A stretch of DNA of 35,299 nt. Source: JAUIBE01 sp035267185. Its GTDB lineage: Bacteria > Pseudomonadota > Gammaproteobacteria > Xanthomonadales > SZUA-36. Below are positions 16,174 to 25,256 of this stretch, piece by piece. A model generated the notes under the pieces. The model ran no database searches and was not told the origin of the DNA. It saw nothing but the letters and a program-made list of their open reading frames with translations. The stretch's first letter is position 1. Each line of letters begins with the position of its first letter. The position numbers and the translations under genes were made by a program. The stretch is taken from the NCBI GenBank assembly GCA_035267185.1, contig DATFLY010000092.1, forward strand, positions 1 to 35,299. The letters run 5' to 3'.

Positions 16174-17358
16174 TTACTGGCTTGACGCCAGTGTTTCTTC
16201 TTTCCTGACAGCCTGAACCTGCATGCCATCAACCGCCGCGGGAATGGTTGAAGTGACAACCTGCTCACCGGCTTCTACACCACCCGCGAGAACAACCCGC
16301 TCCTCCGAAGTAGACAAAACATCCACCTTGCGGATTTCAAGACGCTCTTCATCGTTAATGACATAGACTTCGTCATCTTTGCGCAGGGCCAAACGCGGAA
16401 TCGTGAAGGCCTGCTGCACTGCACTTCCGTCGATCTCAGCAGTAACAAAAAGGCCAACAGCCAGAGGCATAGTGGAACCGTTGGTGATGCTGTACGGATC
16501 TTCTACCTCCGCAAATGCGTAAATCAGCCGTGTTTCCCGGTCAACTGCCGCCTGTGTGCGGACAATACGTCCTTTCCAGTTGTAGTCACGCTGTCCAACA
16601 CTGGCTCTGAGGGTTACGGCCGGCGCGCTTTCACGGCTTTCGGCCACAAATCCCAACGGCAGGCCAAGCTCAAACAGTTGCGTATCTGTCAAAGGCAGGC
16701 GAATCTCAATGGTGTCAGTGGAAAAGACCGTACCCAGAGATTCTCCGGGCGTCACGTACTGACCGAGTCCGACGTCCTTGACGCGAACACGTCCCTGGAA
16801 AGGCACCTTGATGTTGGTGCGTGCAAGGTTGACCCGTGCTTCGGCCAGTTGTGCTTCAGCAGACAAAATCATGGCCCGGGCTTCTTCAACCTGGGGCTCA
16901 TTCAATGCGAAAGGAGTTGGTGTCTTGTCTGATTTCTTGACCTTCCATTCATCACGCTTGATTTCGGCATTCGCTAATTCCCGCTCGAGAATGGTCTTCG
17001 CAGCAGCGACCTGCGCTTCAGCTCGTGTGACTGCGAATTTATAGTCGGTATCGTCAATCTTGATCAGGGTGGTGTTCGGATTAAACTCAGCGCCTTCTGC
17101 GAATTCACTGGCCACGTGCACAACGCGCCCGGCAACCTGAGAGACAAGTTCAATCTCCGTCTTGGGGCGAACTTCACCCTGGGTTTCGACATGGAGCAAA
17201 ACTGATTCAGACTTGACGTCCTCTACGTAAAGTGAAACCAGTCTAAGCTCATCTTCCTTCTTATCCGGAGGTGGCTTGGAAGCTGTCAGGCCCATCGCTA
17301 CCACGACCGCCGCTACGACTACGAGCAGGGGTGCTGCAAATTTCAGAAACTTTTTCAC
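16174..17358 (-). CDS. RND efflux periplasmic adaptor (membrane fusion protein)
   Basis: This is a 394-residue adaptor protein. It has an N-terminal membrane anchor (FAAPLLVVVAAVVVAMGL), a barrel-lipoyl half (VETQGEVRPKTEIELVSQVAGRVV) and a helical hairpin (VTRAEAQVAAAKTILEREL ... AEAQLAEARVNLARTNIKVPFQGRV), then a second lipoyl half, a beta-barrel and a membrane-proximal domain (FTIPRLALRKDDEVYVI). It bridges the pump and an outer-membrane channel. The start is GTG at 17358 with ribosome site AGAGGA six bases upstream. It is the first gene of the operon, and a candidate operator lies just upstream at 17401-17423. Confidence 0.92.
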   Translation of the reverse strand: MKKFLKFAAPLLVVVAAVVVAMGLTASKPPPDKKEDELRLVSLYVEDVKSESVLLHVETQGEVRPKTEIELVSQVAGRVVHVASEFAEGAEFNPNTTLIKIDDTDYKFAVTRAEAQVAAAKTILERELANAEIKRDEWKVKKSDKTPTPFALNEPQVEEARAMILSAEAQLAEARVNLARTNIKVPFQGRVRVKDVGLGQYVTPGESLGTVFSTDTIEIRLPLTDTQLFELGLPLGFVAESRESAPAVTLRASVGQRDYNWKGRIVRTQAAVDRETRLIYAFAEVEDPYSITNGSTMPLAVGLFVTAEIDGSAVQQAFTIPRLALRKDDEVYVINDEERLEIRKVDVLSTSEERVVLAGGVEAGEQVVTSTIPAAVDGMQVQAVRKEETLASSQ

Positions 17359-17711
17359 TGTGTGTCCTCTTTTCCGCGACCGGTAAATTATTTGTTATGA
17401 GATAGGTGTTTGGATGTCCTATCACACTATTAGACGTTGATCGGCGGGATTAGGTTACTCACTGTCAACGATTTGAACATGGCCCAAAAGTCAGTGGTGC
17501 GATTAAAAGAGAGAAAAACGGGTCTGGTAGCTGAAAGATGCGGAACCAATTGATAAATAATGGTTTAAAAAGGAAAAACAAACTAATGCCCCATGCCGGC
17601 GCTGATTCACTGAACTAGAATTGCCGGCCTGATCACCTGGCAGGATTGCATTTTTTCACCTGAAAGAGCAAGTAACATTCAGCATATGAACATAAAACAA
17701 AGGTACAGAAT
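17359..17711. other. 353-bp divergent intergenic region
   Basis: This stretch lies between the RND adaptor gene (minus) and the M13 peptidase gene (plus). No coding frame is supported. It holds the adaptor's ribosome site, a 6-bp inverted repeat (17401-17423) and the peptidase leader with AAAGG nine bases before ATG. I found no convincing -35/-10 pairs. Confidence 0.6.
17401..17423. promoter_or_regulatory. Candidate operator upstream of the RND operon
   Basis: GATAGG (17401-17406) and CCTATC (17418-17423) form a perfect inverted repeat with an 11-bp spacer, centred 54 bp upstream of the adaptor GTG. Size and place would suit a dimeric repressor, but no regulator gene is adjacent. Confidence 0.3.
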
Positions 17712-19802
17712 ATGAAGAACCTCATCGCTCTATTGGCGCTGGCCGCACTGATCGCGGCTTGTAAACCGACTGTGGAAGTTGAAACAGTCGAAACCGTCGA
17801 AACGAACAGCACCGAACCTGCGGACAAGGTGGCTGAAGCAACGACTGAAGAACTGAACTCGGGTGTGCTCACAGATTACATCGATCGCAATGTTCGCCCC
17901 GGCGATGATTTCAATCTCTATGTGAATGGCGCCTGGATGGCAGATGCCGAAATACCTGCTGACCGGGCCAGCAATTCAGTCGGCCTTGAGGTCCATGAAA
18001 GAGCAACGGAAGATGTTCGGGTCATTATCGAGGAATCGGCCGAGGGCGACTTTCCCGAAGGCAGCGATGAACAGAAAGTTGGCGATCTGTATGCCTCATA
18101 TCTCGATATGGAAACCAGGAACAACCTTGGTGCTTCTCCCCTGGAGAGGGATTTCGAGCAGATTGATGCACTGGAGAATTACACTGATCTCGCGGTTTAC
18201 TGGGCGGAAGTCAACAAGTACGGGGTGAGCCTGCCTTTTACGCTTCAACAATATGCTGATTTTAAAGATCCCAACACTTACATGATGTATACCTGGCAGG
18301 GCGGTCTCGGCCTCCCGGATCGCGAGTATTACTTTGATGACAGCGAGCGCGGTTTGGAAATTCGCGAAAAATATATCGCTCATATCGAAAGCATGCTTGA
18401 CCTGGCGGGTATCGAAGATAGTGGAGAGGCTGCCGCAATGATCCTGGCGCTGGAAACACGCATCGCCGGCGAACACATGTTCAAGGAAGATCTCAGGGAC
18501 AGAACGGCGCTGTACAACAAAATCCCGCTTGATGAACTCACAGACGTCATGCCTGACTTCGCCTGGCAGGAATATCTGGATGTTGCCGGCATCAGCCACA
18601 TTGATGGCCTGGTCGTCACACAGCTTGATTACACGAAAGCGCTGAACGAGATACTGACCAGCACTTCAATGGATGACTGGAAAACCTACCTGAAGTGGGC
18701 TGTGATCAATTCTTCCGCCGCTGTACTCAGCGAGGAACTCGACAAGCAGAATTTCGAATTCTATGGCAGGACTCTAAACGGGATTGAGCAACAACTGCCC
18801 ATGTGGAAACGGGCGGTGGCGCGAATCAACGGGAACCTTGGGGAAGTGGTCGGCAAGGTTTATGTCAGCCAGCATTTTCCTCCCGAGGCCAAAGAGCGCA
18901 TGGAAGAACTCGTACAAAACCTGATACTTGCATACGAGCAAAGCATCAAGGAACTCGACTGGATGGGCGAAGAAACACGCGCCCAGGCCCTGGACAAACT
19001 TTCCAAGTTTACGCCGAAAATCGGCTATCCCGATGAATGGGAGGATTACGGTTCACTGGTAATCTATGAAGACGACCTTTTTGGCAATCTTCGTCGTTCT
19101 TCGCTGGTCAACTACGATAAGGACATTGCGCGTCAGGGTGATCCTGTAGATCGCGGGGAGTGGGCCATGACCCCTCAGACGGTCAACGCCTACTACAATC
19201 CACCACTAAACGAGATCGTGTTCCCGGCAGCCATTTTACAGCCACCCTACTTTGACCTCAGCGCAGAGGATGCAGTGAACTACGGCGCCATCGGTGCGGT
19301 GATCGGCCATGAGATTGGCCATGGTTTTGATGATTCCGGCAGCGCCTTTGACGGAGACGGAGTATTGCGTAACTGGTGGACGGATGAAGACCGCGCCGAA
19401 TTCGAACGGCGAACCGCCAGGCTGGTTGATCAATACGCTTCGTTCCAACCGTTTGAGGATCTTTCCGTGAACGGAGAGTTTACGCTGGGTGAGAACATTG
19501 GCGACCTGGGCGGGCTGGCAATTGCCCTTCAGGCTTACAAACTCTCACTGGATGGGAAAGAGGCGCCCGTGATTGACGGATTTACCGGCGTTCAGCGCGT
19601 CTTCCTGGGTTACGCTCAGGGCTGGCGCGGCATCATGCGTGATGAAGCTTTGCGCGAGAGAATCAATTCTGATCCCCATGCCCCCTGGCAGTACAGGGTG
19701 AACGGCGTGGTCCGTAATATTCCGGAATGGTACGAGGCTTTTAACGTAACCGAAGAAGATGATCTTTATCTTGCGCCTGAAGAGCGGGTAAAAATCTGGT
19801 AG
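17712..19802 (+). CDS. M13-family metallopeptidase lipoprotein (neprilysin/PepO-like)
   Basis: This 696-residue secreted zinc endopeptidase acts on peptides. The signal peptide ends in lipobox LIAAC (Cys17), so it is membrane-anchored in the periplasm. The zinc motif is H533-E-I-G-H537 in VIGHEIGHGFDDSG, the third ligand is Glu594 in GENIGDLGG, and substrate-binding NAYYNP precedes them. The N-terminal domain starts with DDFNLYVNGAW, a typical M13_N segment. The C-terminal CxxW motif of many family members is replaced by VKIW, without the cysteine. ATG at 17712 has AAAGG upstream. It is a single-gene unit ending at a hairpin terminator. Confidence 0.95.
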   Translation: MKNLIALLALAALIAACKPTVEVETVETVETNSTEPADKVAEATTEELNSGVLTDYIDRNVRPGDDFNLYVNGAWMADAEIPADRASNSVGLEVHERATEDVRVIIEESAEGDFPEGSDEQKVGDLYASYLDMETRNNLGASPLERDFEQIDALENYTDLAVYWAEVNKYGVSLPFTLQQYADFKDPNTYMMYTWQGGLGLPDREYYFDDSERGLEIREKYIAHIESMLDLAGIEDSGEAAAMILALETRIAGEHMFKEDLRDRTALYNKIPLDELTDVMPDFAWQEYLDVAGISHIDGLVVTQLDYTKALNEILTSTSMDDWKTYLKWAVINSSAAVLSEELDKQNFEFYGRTLNGIEQQLPMWKRAVARINGNLGEVVGKVYVSQHFPPEAKERMEELVQNLILAYEQSIKELDWMGEETRAQALDKLSKFTPKIGYPDEWEDYGSLVIYEDDLFGNLRRSSLVNYDKDIARQGDPVDRGEWAMTPQTVNAYYNPPLNEIVFPAAILQPPYFDLSAEDAVNYGAIGAVIGHEIGHGFDDSGSAFDGDGVLRNWWTDEDRAEFERRTARLVDQYASFQPFEDLSVNGEFTLGENIGDLGGLAIALQAYKLSLDGKEAPVIDGFTGVQRVFLGYAQGWRGIMRDEALRERINSDPHAPWQYRVNGVVRNIPEWYEAFNVTEEDDLYLAPEERVKIW

Positions 19803-19824
19803 TTAAGTCTGCTGGCTATAGAGG

Positions 19825-19870
19825 GAAGCAGCCTCAGACCGATTTCATCGGAATTGAGGCTGCTTCTCCT
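19825..19870 (+). terminator. Terminator of the M13 peptidase gene, overlapping the 3' end of the converging gene
   Basis: GAAGCAGCCTCA (19825-19836) pairs with TGAGGCTGCTTC (19855-19866), 12 bp without mismatch. An inner stem, CCGAT (19839-19843) with ATCGG (19847-19851), sits above it. TCCTTTT follows on the plus strand. The right arm lies inside the last codons of the converging YkgJ-type gene. Confidence 0.7.
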
Positions 19871-20337
19871 TTTGCCATTAATTTCGATACTTTGTCACGA
19901 AATTCAGGTGGCCCGTATCCGAAACGCTTAAGACCATTGAAACGGCCGTTCGCATCACGGCTTCGTTGGTAAAAAACCAGTGGGCGGCGATGTTGTTCAG
20001 CATAGCTCTTGAGCCAATCCAGTGACTTTTCCGGGATTGACGCGCCCACCGGCACCGCCGAGATGACCGTCTGTTCGTTCCATTTCATCGAAAGCAGCAC
20101 GATGACGCCACTGGCATCCGGTCGCATCCATTCCGGTAATGGACTGTCCTTAACCAGCCAGGAGCAGATGAATGTCCTGCATGGCACTTCCGGCCTGTCC
20201 TCGTAAACAGCACAACCACTTTTTGATGAATGTGGACAACCCTGCCCCGCCCTCAAAACATTGCCTAGAACCTCAGCGCTCAGCCAACCCTGGCAACAGG
20301 CATCGCATGGCATGCATTGACGGGACGAATTTGTCAT
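19834..20337 (-). CDS. YkgJ-type cysteine-cluster protein
   Basis: This is a 167-residue cytoplasmic protein with an N-terminal cysteine cluster: Cys8, Cys11, Cys14 and Cys15 in QCMPCDACCQG, then GQGCPH, SGCAVYEDRP, VPCRTFIC. This is the pattern of the zinc- or iron-chelating YkgJ/UPF0153 domain. The YEDRP..CR motif is characteristic. The C-terminal half is a family extension of unknown role. ATG at 20337 is the natural start. It lies 21 bp after the CocE-like hydrolase gene on the same strand and may be its operon partner. Confidence 0.85.
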   Translation of the reverse strand: MTNSSRQCMPCDACCQGWLSAEVLGNVLRAGQGCPHSSKSGCAVYEDRPEVPCRTFICSWLVKDSPLPEWMRPDASGVIVLLSMKWNEQTVISAVPVGASIPEKSLDWLKSYAEQHRRPLVFYQRSRDANGRFNGLKRFGYGPPEFRDKVSKLMAKGEAASIPMKSV

Positions 20338-20358
20338 TATCCTCGATAGTCCCTGGTG

Positions 20359-22161
20359 CTAATTTGCGACCGGCAAGACCAGTCGACTCGGCGTTTCCGG
20401 TCCAATATGAAGCTTCACCTTCGCGATTCTCGCATCATCCGCAGTTTCCATGGCCACAATGCCACCCGAATTATAGTTACGCTGGTTGGCGACCATGTTT
20501 GACGGTCGGATAAACAACCGCAGGCGACTTCCCCTGGCGATCATTCTGGAGAAAAAGTAAAAACGCTCAAAAACGAAGTGTTCAATTATCCCGGGTTGCA
20601 TCAGTTTCTCTTCGGATAAAGAATGACGATACCTGGCCCGCTGGGTTTCTCCGCTCAGGGCAATGCTTGTTCCATCAGGTAGAACCTCGTAAAGCGTCAC
20701 ATTGATGTCTGTGTCCGGAACATCCATCTCAAACCAGGCTTCGAACCGAAGGTAACCTGATATTTCCGTTTCTTTATCGAATGGTAACGAATGATAAATC
20801 AGGCCATCACCATTGATTGTCAGGACTTCCTGCTGATCGGTGATGTAATCATCACTCGGTTCTATTTCTGCTTTGGTAGTGTCCAGAGGGTCATAAATAT
20901 ACTGGTCGATATCTGCCACACCAGCCGCGGAAGAACTCAGCGTGCCTGACTCATACATATTTTGCGCCCCGGAATCAGACTGCAAATGCAACACCATCTC
21001 TCCATTGGAGATTGCGTCAAGGGACTGCGCACCTTTCCACAGGTTTGCACCGGCCACAAAGTAAGTCACCTGGTCGAGCAGGAATTCCGGTCGGTCACCG
21101 TTCTCCATCGTCCAGCGATACCAGTCGCGATCGAGCGCAAAGGCATCAAACATCATGGCATCACCAAATTGAACACCCCCAAACTCCTGCCTTGGCATCC
21201 GGGTTCCACTGTGATCCCAGGGCCCCAGAACCAGGTAGTGATTCGCCTTCGCCTTGCTGCTCCCATATTCCATGTGACGCTGGTAATACTCCATGGCTCC
21301 CGGCTGGTCGCCATCGTAATAGCCGGTGATGGTCAGAATGGGAAGATCGATTTGCTCGAATTCTTCCTGCGAGGGCACACGCGCGGCCCAGTAGTCATCA
21401 TGCAAAGGATGGGATGTCCACTCATCGAAATGCGGGTTGCTGTACCCCACCAGCTCATCAAGATCTGAAAATGCCATGCCGGAAGTATGATATTCGCGGT
21501 ATTTGCGATTCCAGAAATCGTCATCCCCAAAGATCCGGTTTTGCGGTGTTGCGCCGGCTGTCAGGGTCAGCCACCGTAAGATGTACGGATATTGAACGTT
21601 GTAGTTCATCGGGAAATCCATCCCGTTAAACGGCGAGGCAATCGGAACAATGGTGGTGAGGTGCTCCGGAAAATATCGAGCGGTCACCCATTGGTTATAA
21701 CCACCATAAGAACCGCCACGCATACCGATTTTTCCGTTGGACCATGATTGTTGGGCAACCCACTCAACGATGTCTCTTCCGTCAAGACCGTCCTCAATAC
21801 CAAGGGGGCGAAACTCTCCTTCAGAGTTCCCGCGGCCGCGGGTATCAACAACCAGGAAGGCGAAACCGTGTCTTGCAAAGTAAAGTGCATCCGGATGATA
21901 ACGATCGCTGATGTATGGCGTGATTGTCACAATCGTGCTCAACGCCGTGTCCTCATGGTTATCAGGCCGGTAAAGCGTGGCATTCAGAATGGTCCCGCCT
22001 TCAACAGGGATTTCCAATCCCCATTTAAGGTCCACATCAGTTTCCATGCGCCCGGGATCTTCTTGCGCACCCACACCAGGCGAGAGCAGGACTGATACCA
22101 GCATCAGCGTCGGAGCGTATTTCACAAAAATTCCGGTAATCGTTCGGGGCTGTTTTTTCAT
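20359..22161 (-). CDS. Exported CocE/NonD (S15-type) hydrolase
   Basis: This is a 600-residue alpha/beta hydrolase with a signal peptide (residues 1 to about 32, ending GVGAQ). The catalytic serine is Ser151 in RGGSYGGY, the acid is the Asp of TGYYDGDQPG, and the histidine is in LGPWDHSG. An oxyanion-type motif, VVDTRGRGNSEG, precedes the serine. The C-terminal beta-sandwich (YLRFEAWFEMDVPDTDINV, then RLRLFIRPSN) is the X-Pro dipeptidyl-peptidase C domain. The family covers cocaine esterase, glutaryl acylases and X-Pro peptidases, so the substrate is open. It follows the PqqD-like gene by 18 bp, so the two are probably one operon. Confidence 0.92.
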   Translation of the reverse strand: MKKQPRTITGIFVKYAPTLMLVSVLLSPGVGAQEDPGRMETDVDLKWGLEIPVEGGTILNATLYRPDNHEDTALSTIVTITPYISDRYHPDALYFARHGFAFLVVDTRGRGNSEGEFRPLGIEDGLDGRDIVEWVAQQSWSNGKIGMRGGSYGGYNQWVTARYFPEHLTTIVPIASPFNGMDFPMNYNVQYPYILRWLTLTAGATPQNRIFGDDDFWNRKYREYHTSGMAFSDLDELVGYSNPHFDEWTSHPLHDDYWAARVPSQEEFEQIDLPILTITGYYDGDQPGAMEYYQRHMEYGSSKAKANHYLVLGPWDHSGTRMPRQEFGGVQFGDAMMFDAFALDRDWYRWTMENGDRPEFLLDQVTYFVAGANLWKGAQSLDAISNGEMVLHLQSDSGAQNMYESGTLSSSAAGVADIDQYIYDPLDTTKAEIEPSDDYITDQQEVLTINGDGLIYHSLPFDKETEISGYLRFEAWFEMDVPDTDINVTLYEVLPDGTSIALSGETQRARYRHSLSEEKLMQPGIIEHFVFERFYFFSRMIARGSRLRLFIRPSNMVANQRNYNSGGIVAMETADDARIAKVKLHIGPETPSRLVLPVAN

Positions 22162-22179
22162 GTCGGTGATTGGGCCTTT

Positions 22180-22485
22180 TTATACCTGCTTTGTCAGGCT
22201 GATGATTCCGGCTGCTTCCAGCCCGCTTAATATTCCATCAAACTTCCTTGCCAGGATTTGTTCGTTCAGGTCGGCGCTGGATTGAACACGCGCATACAAT
22301 TCACTGGCATCTGAACAGGCGTTCATTTCCCGCCAAATCAAGCTCCCCAGTTCATCCAGCCCGAAATACGCCAATGAGCTGGTGTCCAAAAGCAACGTTT
22401 CACCCAGCAACACTTCCTGTGAGATCACATTTTCGGATATCTGAATATCAAAATCGTGTGTATTCAAAATTAATCCCTGAATCAT
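22180..22485 (-). CDS. PqqD-like peptide-binding (RRE) protein
   Basis: This is a 101-residue protein with the PqqD-family core: VLLGETLLLDTSSLAYFGLDELGSLIW in two pieces, followed by a helical C-terminal part ending GLEAAGII. PqqD-type domains bind leader peptides of ribosomal peptides and present them to modifying enzymes; many copies are orphans. No radical-SAM enzyme, lasso-type protease or obvious precursor gene is seen within the window. It is the first gene of a likely operon with the S15-type hydrolase. ATG at 22485 is back to back with the divergent dioxygenase gene. Confidence 0.85.
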   Translation of the reverse strand: MIQGLILNTHDFDIQISENVISQEVLLGETLLLDTSSLAYFGLDELGSLIWREMNACSDASELYARVQSSADLNEQILARKFDGILSGLEAAGIISLTKQV

Positions 22486-22526
22486 AGAAGATGCTCAGCA
22501 TAGCGTTGCCGGATAGAATTGCCAGC

Positions 22527-23321
22527 ATGATTCTTTCTACTGATCAAATTCAGCAGTCAGCACATCACTATCGTCTCAATGGCTGCCTGGTTATGGAAGA
22601 CAGCTTTGATCCGGATGGTGTGCGTGCCATGCAAAGCGACTTTTTCGAGAACTATGCTTCCAAAGACCGCGAGGTGGTTGAAAAAACCTGTCTCAAGGTG
22701 GGCGTTGAACGATACATGTTCAGCGTGAAGCTCAGGAAACCATGGCTGGATCCACGCATTTATGCAGCACCAATGGTGCTTCCGATCGTTCAGGAACTAT
22801 TAGGCAAGGACTGCATCCTTCAAAGTGTTGGTGTGGTTTGCGCCTACCCGGGCGCGGAGATGCAACATGTTCACCGCGATCATCCGCCACTTTTTGCCGA
22901 AGCTGGCGGCCTGAATGCATTTTTCCCGCCCTACGCGCTGCATGTCGTCATTCCACTGATCGACCTTGATGATGAAACCGGCACCACCGCATTGTGGGAA
23001 GGCTCCCACAGAATCAAATCGGCTCAACAGGAAGCCCGGTGGTCAGAGAAAGAGCTCAGGCAATTAAAGGGCGCCATTTTGCCAAAACCAAAAATCGGGG
23101 ACTGCTATTTCATGGACTATCGTCTCCGCCATACGGGAACACCGAATCGTTCCGACCGGCCACGCCCGATCCTGTACCTGGTTTACAGCCGCCGCTGGTT
23201 CCTGGACCGGAGAAACTTTGACCTGCAGGTTCCCCTGGACATCACGCCAGAGGACTATGGCGCCATTCCGCAGGAACATCGTTCGCTTTTTGAGCTGGTC
23301 CGACCAAGGGATCAAGCCTGA
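22527..23321 (+). CDS. Phytanoyl-CoA dioxygenase (PhyH)-family Fe(II)/2OG oxygenase
   Basis: This is a 264-residue cytoplasmic protein. The iron site is H116-R-D118 in QHVHRDHP with distal His202 in RLRHTGTPNRS; Arg residues after it (SDRPRPILYLVY) would hold 2-oxoglutarate. LWEGSHRI is another PhyH hallmark. The family hydroxylates small molecules or peptides; the substrate is unknown. ATG at 22527 is preferred because family members begin near MILSTDQI; an upstream ATG at 22491 would add 12 residues and leave only 5 bp to the divergent PqqD-like start. Neither has a strong ribosome site. Confidence 0.88.
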   Translation: MILSTDQIQQSAHHYRLNGCLVMEDSFDPDGVRAMQSDFFENYASKDREVVEKTCLKVGVERYMFSVKLRKPWLDPRIYAAPMVLPIVQELLGKDCILQSVGVVCAYPGAEMQHVHRDHPPLFAEAGGLNAFFPPYALHVVIPLIDLDDETGTTALWEGSHRIKSAQQEARWSEKELRQLKGAILPKPKIGDCYFMDYRLRHTGTPNRSDRPRPILYLVYSRRWFLDRRNFDLQVPLDITPEDYGAIPQEHRSLFELVRPRDQA

Positions 23322-23350
23322 TAGGTTGTCAGGCACCCTGTTCCTGAAAA

Positions 23351-24448
23351 CTAACCGGCCTTTTGGCCATCAATGACTTGCTTGTGTTCAAGGCCCTCCA
23401 GGAAAACAGTCTGGGTCGGATAGGCGAACTCGATTCCTTCGTTCTCAAAAGCTTCATGCACCTTCAGGTTAATCGCCTGTTGAATATCCATGTACAGGGC
23501 ATAGTCCGGGTCTGTAACGTAGTACACCGTTTCGAAATCAAGGGAAAAATCCCCGTAATTCTTGAAGTGCGACCGATCGAAACGAACTTTCTCCTGGCCG
23601 GCTACAGCTTGCTCGATCATGGACGGAATCTTCTCAAGGAGCTTTCTGGGTGTCTGGTAAGTGACGCCGATGTTGAACAGTATCCGGCGCTCAAACATTC
23701 GCCCATAGTTTCGCAGACGACTCTGCAGCAGGTCGCTGTTTGACATCACCAGCTGCTCTCCGGAGAGACTTCTCAACCGCGTGGTTTTAAGGCCAACTGC
23801 CTCGACGCTTCCAATGTAGTCATCGACGATCAGGAAATCGCCCACCACGAACGGTTTATCCAGGACGATTGAAAGTGATGCAAACAGGTCACCCAGAATC
23901 TTTTGGATTGCGAGTGCCACTGCAACACCGCCAATTCCGAGACCCGCAATCAGTGCTGTGATGTCAAATCCGATATTGTCCAGAACCAGCAACAACACCA
24001 CCGACCACAGAATGATGCGCCCCACCCAACTGGCGACACTCAGGGTCGCGACACTTGCCGGATCCTCTTCCCTTCTGCGCTTGATGGCGTGCTGGAGCCA
24101 GAATTTGAGCAAATTGCTGGCCCACAGACCAGCCTGAATGGTCAATGTGATCATCGCGACCGAGCCCATGACGTTTCGAACACTGTCGGGAAGGCCCAAT
24201 GACAGACTCCCCAGGGCAAGCGCAAATACCACGAGTGCAAAATTGGTGGTCTTTCCCATGGTATCGACGACCGCATCATCCCAGGGCGTCGCCGTTTGCG
24301 CTGCGACCGTCTGAATGCGTGATCGCAGAATTGATTTGATCACAAAGAAGGCGACCATGAGCAGCGCTGCAATAGCCAGCGCCGTCAACCAGTCTTTTCC
24401 GCTGTTTTCCAGGATCTGACGTCCCAGCAGCTGTTCAATGGTGTCCAT
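23351..24448 (-). CDS. MscS-family mechanosensitive channel
   Basis: This is a 365-residue inner-membrane protein. Hydrophobic segments lie at about residues 18-40 and 70-180, then the pore helix and beta domain. The MscS signature is clear: GIGGVAVALAIQKILGDLFA, VLDKPFVVGDFLIVDDYIG, TTRLRSLSGEQLVMSNSDLL, SRLRNYGRM. Such channels release solutes on hypo-osmotic shock. ATG at 24448 is the only good start. It converges with the PhyH gene and diverges from the secreted protein gene at 24578. Confidence 0.92.
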   Translation of the reverse strand: MDTIEQLLGRQILENSGKDWLTALAIAALLMVAFFVIKSILRSRIQTVAAQTATPWDDAVVDTMGKTTNFALVVFALALGSLSLGLPDSVRNVMGSVAMITLTIQAGLWASNLLKFWLQHAIKRRREEDPASVATLSVASWVGRIILWSVVLLLVLDNIGFDITALIAGLGIGGVAVALAIQKILGDLFASLSIVLDKPFVVGDFLIVDDYIGSVEAVGLKTTRLRSLSGEQLVMSNSDLLQSRLRNYGRMFERRILFNIGVTYQTPRKLLEKIPSMIEQAVAGQEKVRFDRSHFKNYGDFSLDFETVYYVTDPDYALYMDIQQAINLKVHEAFENEGIEFAYPTQTVFLEGLEHKQVIDGQKAG

Positions 24449-24577
24449 ATTAAATTTGATGTCCCTCTGATTCAGCCCACCGCTTAAGCATTGCAGCCTG
24501 TCTCACTGACCTTTCGCCTCTAAACGTGGCTGTATTAAATAACAGGTAACCACTTCCTAGGATACGGGAGTCAGAGC

Positions 24578-25162
24578 ATGAATCAAAAAACTGTAATCAA
24601 CCTCATTTTGTCAACACTCATACTGGCACCGTGGAGCGGTTTGGCCACCGCTGATGCGCCCCTTTTCAGTGATCGAAACCCCGAAGCGCCTGAAGGCGTC
24701 GACCAGTACGGACAGCTGGCTGGCACCTGGAAGTGCACTCCCGCTTCCCGTCAACCAGATGGAAGCATGCTGGAATCCGATTTTCGGCCAACCTGGATTT
24801 GGACTTATGTTTTAAACGGGGCAGCAATCCAGGATATCTGGATACCGGATCCTGCCGCACCTGCCGGTGGTGGCGGAATGGGCACAAATTTGCGTGTTTA
24901 TGATGCAGAGCAGGATGCCTGGGAAATGGTCTGGACCACAGAGTCGCTCGGCGGGTTCCAGAAGTTCAGCGCAAAGATGACCGACGGAAACATGGTGATG
25001 AATGGTGATTTACCCGCAGGTGCGTTTCCGGCACACATGGCCCGAATTACTTTTCATAACATTCAGCCGGATCATTTCGACTGGAAGTATGAGGCTTCCG
25101 CTCCCGGCGATGGCCAGAACTGGCAGCTTCAGTCAACACTGACATGTGAACGGAAAATTTAG
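24578..25162 (+). CDS. Exported protein resembling DUF1579
   Basis: This is a 194-residue protein with a signal peptide (residues 1 to about 26, ending ATADA). The mature part begins with GQLAGTWKC and WTYVLNGAAIQDIW, and ends in repeated beta strands, as in small lipocalin-like DUF1579 proteins; this is a family resemblance and not a function. The ATG at 24578 has ribosome site GGGAG seven bases upstream. Two cysteines (in WKCTP and LTCER) could form a disulfide. It is followed by the TPR/TonB-C paralogue 94 bp later, which appears to have its own promoter. Confidence 0.75.
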   Translation: MNQKTVINLILSTLILAPWSGLATADAPLFSDRNPEAPEGVDQYGQLAGTWKCTPASRQPDGSMLESDFRPTWIWTYVLNGAAIQDIWIPDPAAPAGGGGMGTNLRVYDAEQDAWEMVWTTESLGGFQKFSAKMTDGNMVMNGDLPAGAFPAHMARITFHNIQPDHFDWKYEASAPGDGQNWQLQSTLTCERKI

Positions 25163-25231
25163 GTACGCCTGACGAAACCAGAGGCAAAATCCCCTGTCAG
25201 ACAGATCACAGAAGTAACACATCGCGGTGTA

Positions 25232-25240
25232 TGCTATACA
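25232..25240 (+). promoter_or_regulatory. Candidate extended -10 promoter of the TPR/TonB-C paralogue
   Basis: TGCTATACA reads as an extended -10 element (TG, one base, TATACA). No -35 match is needed for such promoters and none is seen. If used, transcription would begin near 25247, which supports ATG 25257 over GTG 25227 as the start. Confidence 0.35.
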
Positions 25241-25256
25241 TGAGCCGCGCGGTCTT

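Noticed and set aside
15593..16216. 207-residue plus-strand frame
   Set aside because: It is antisense to the RND permease and rich in Ser/Arg as expected of a shadow.
17600..17660. GCCGGC pair and T-run as a possible terminator upstream of the M13 gene
   Set aside because: The best stem has only five pairs including a wobble, and the T-run is too far from it.
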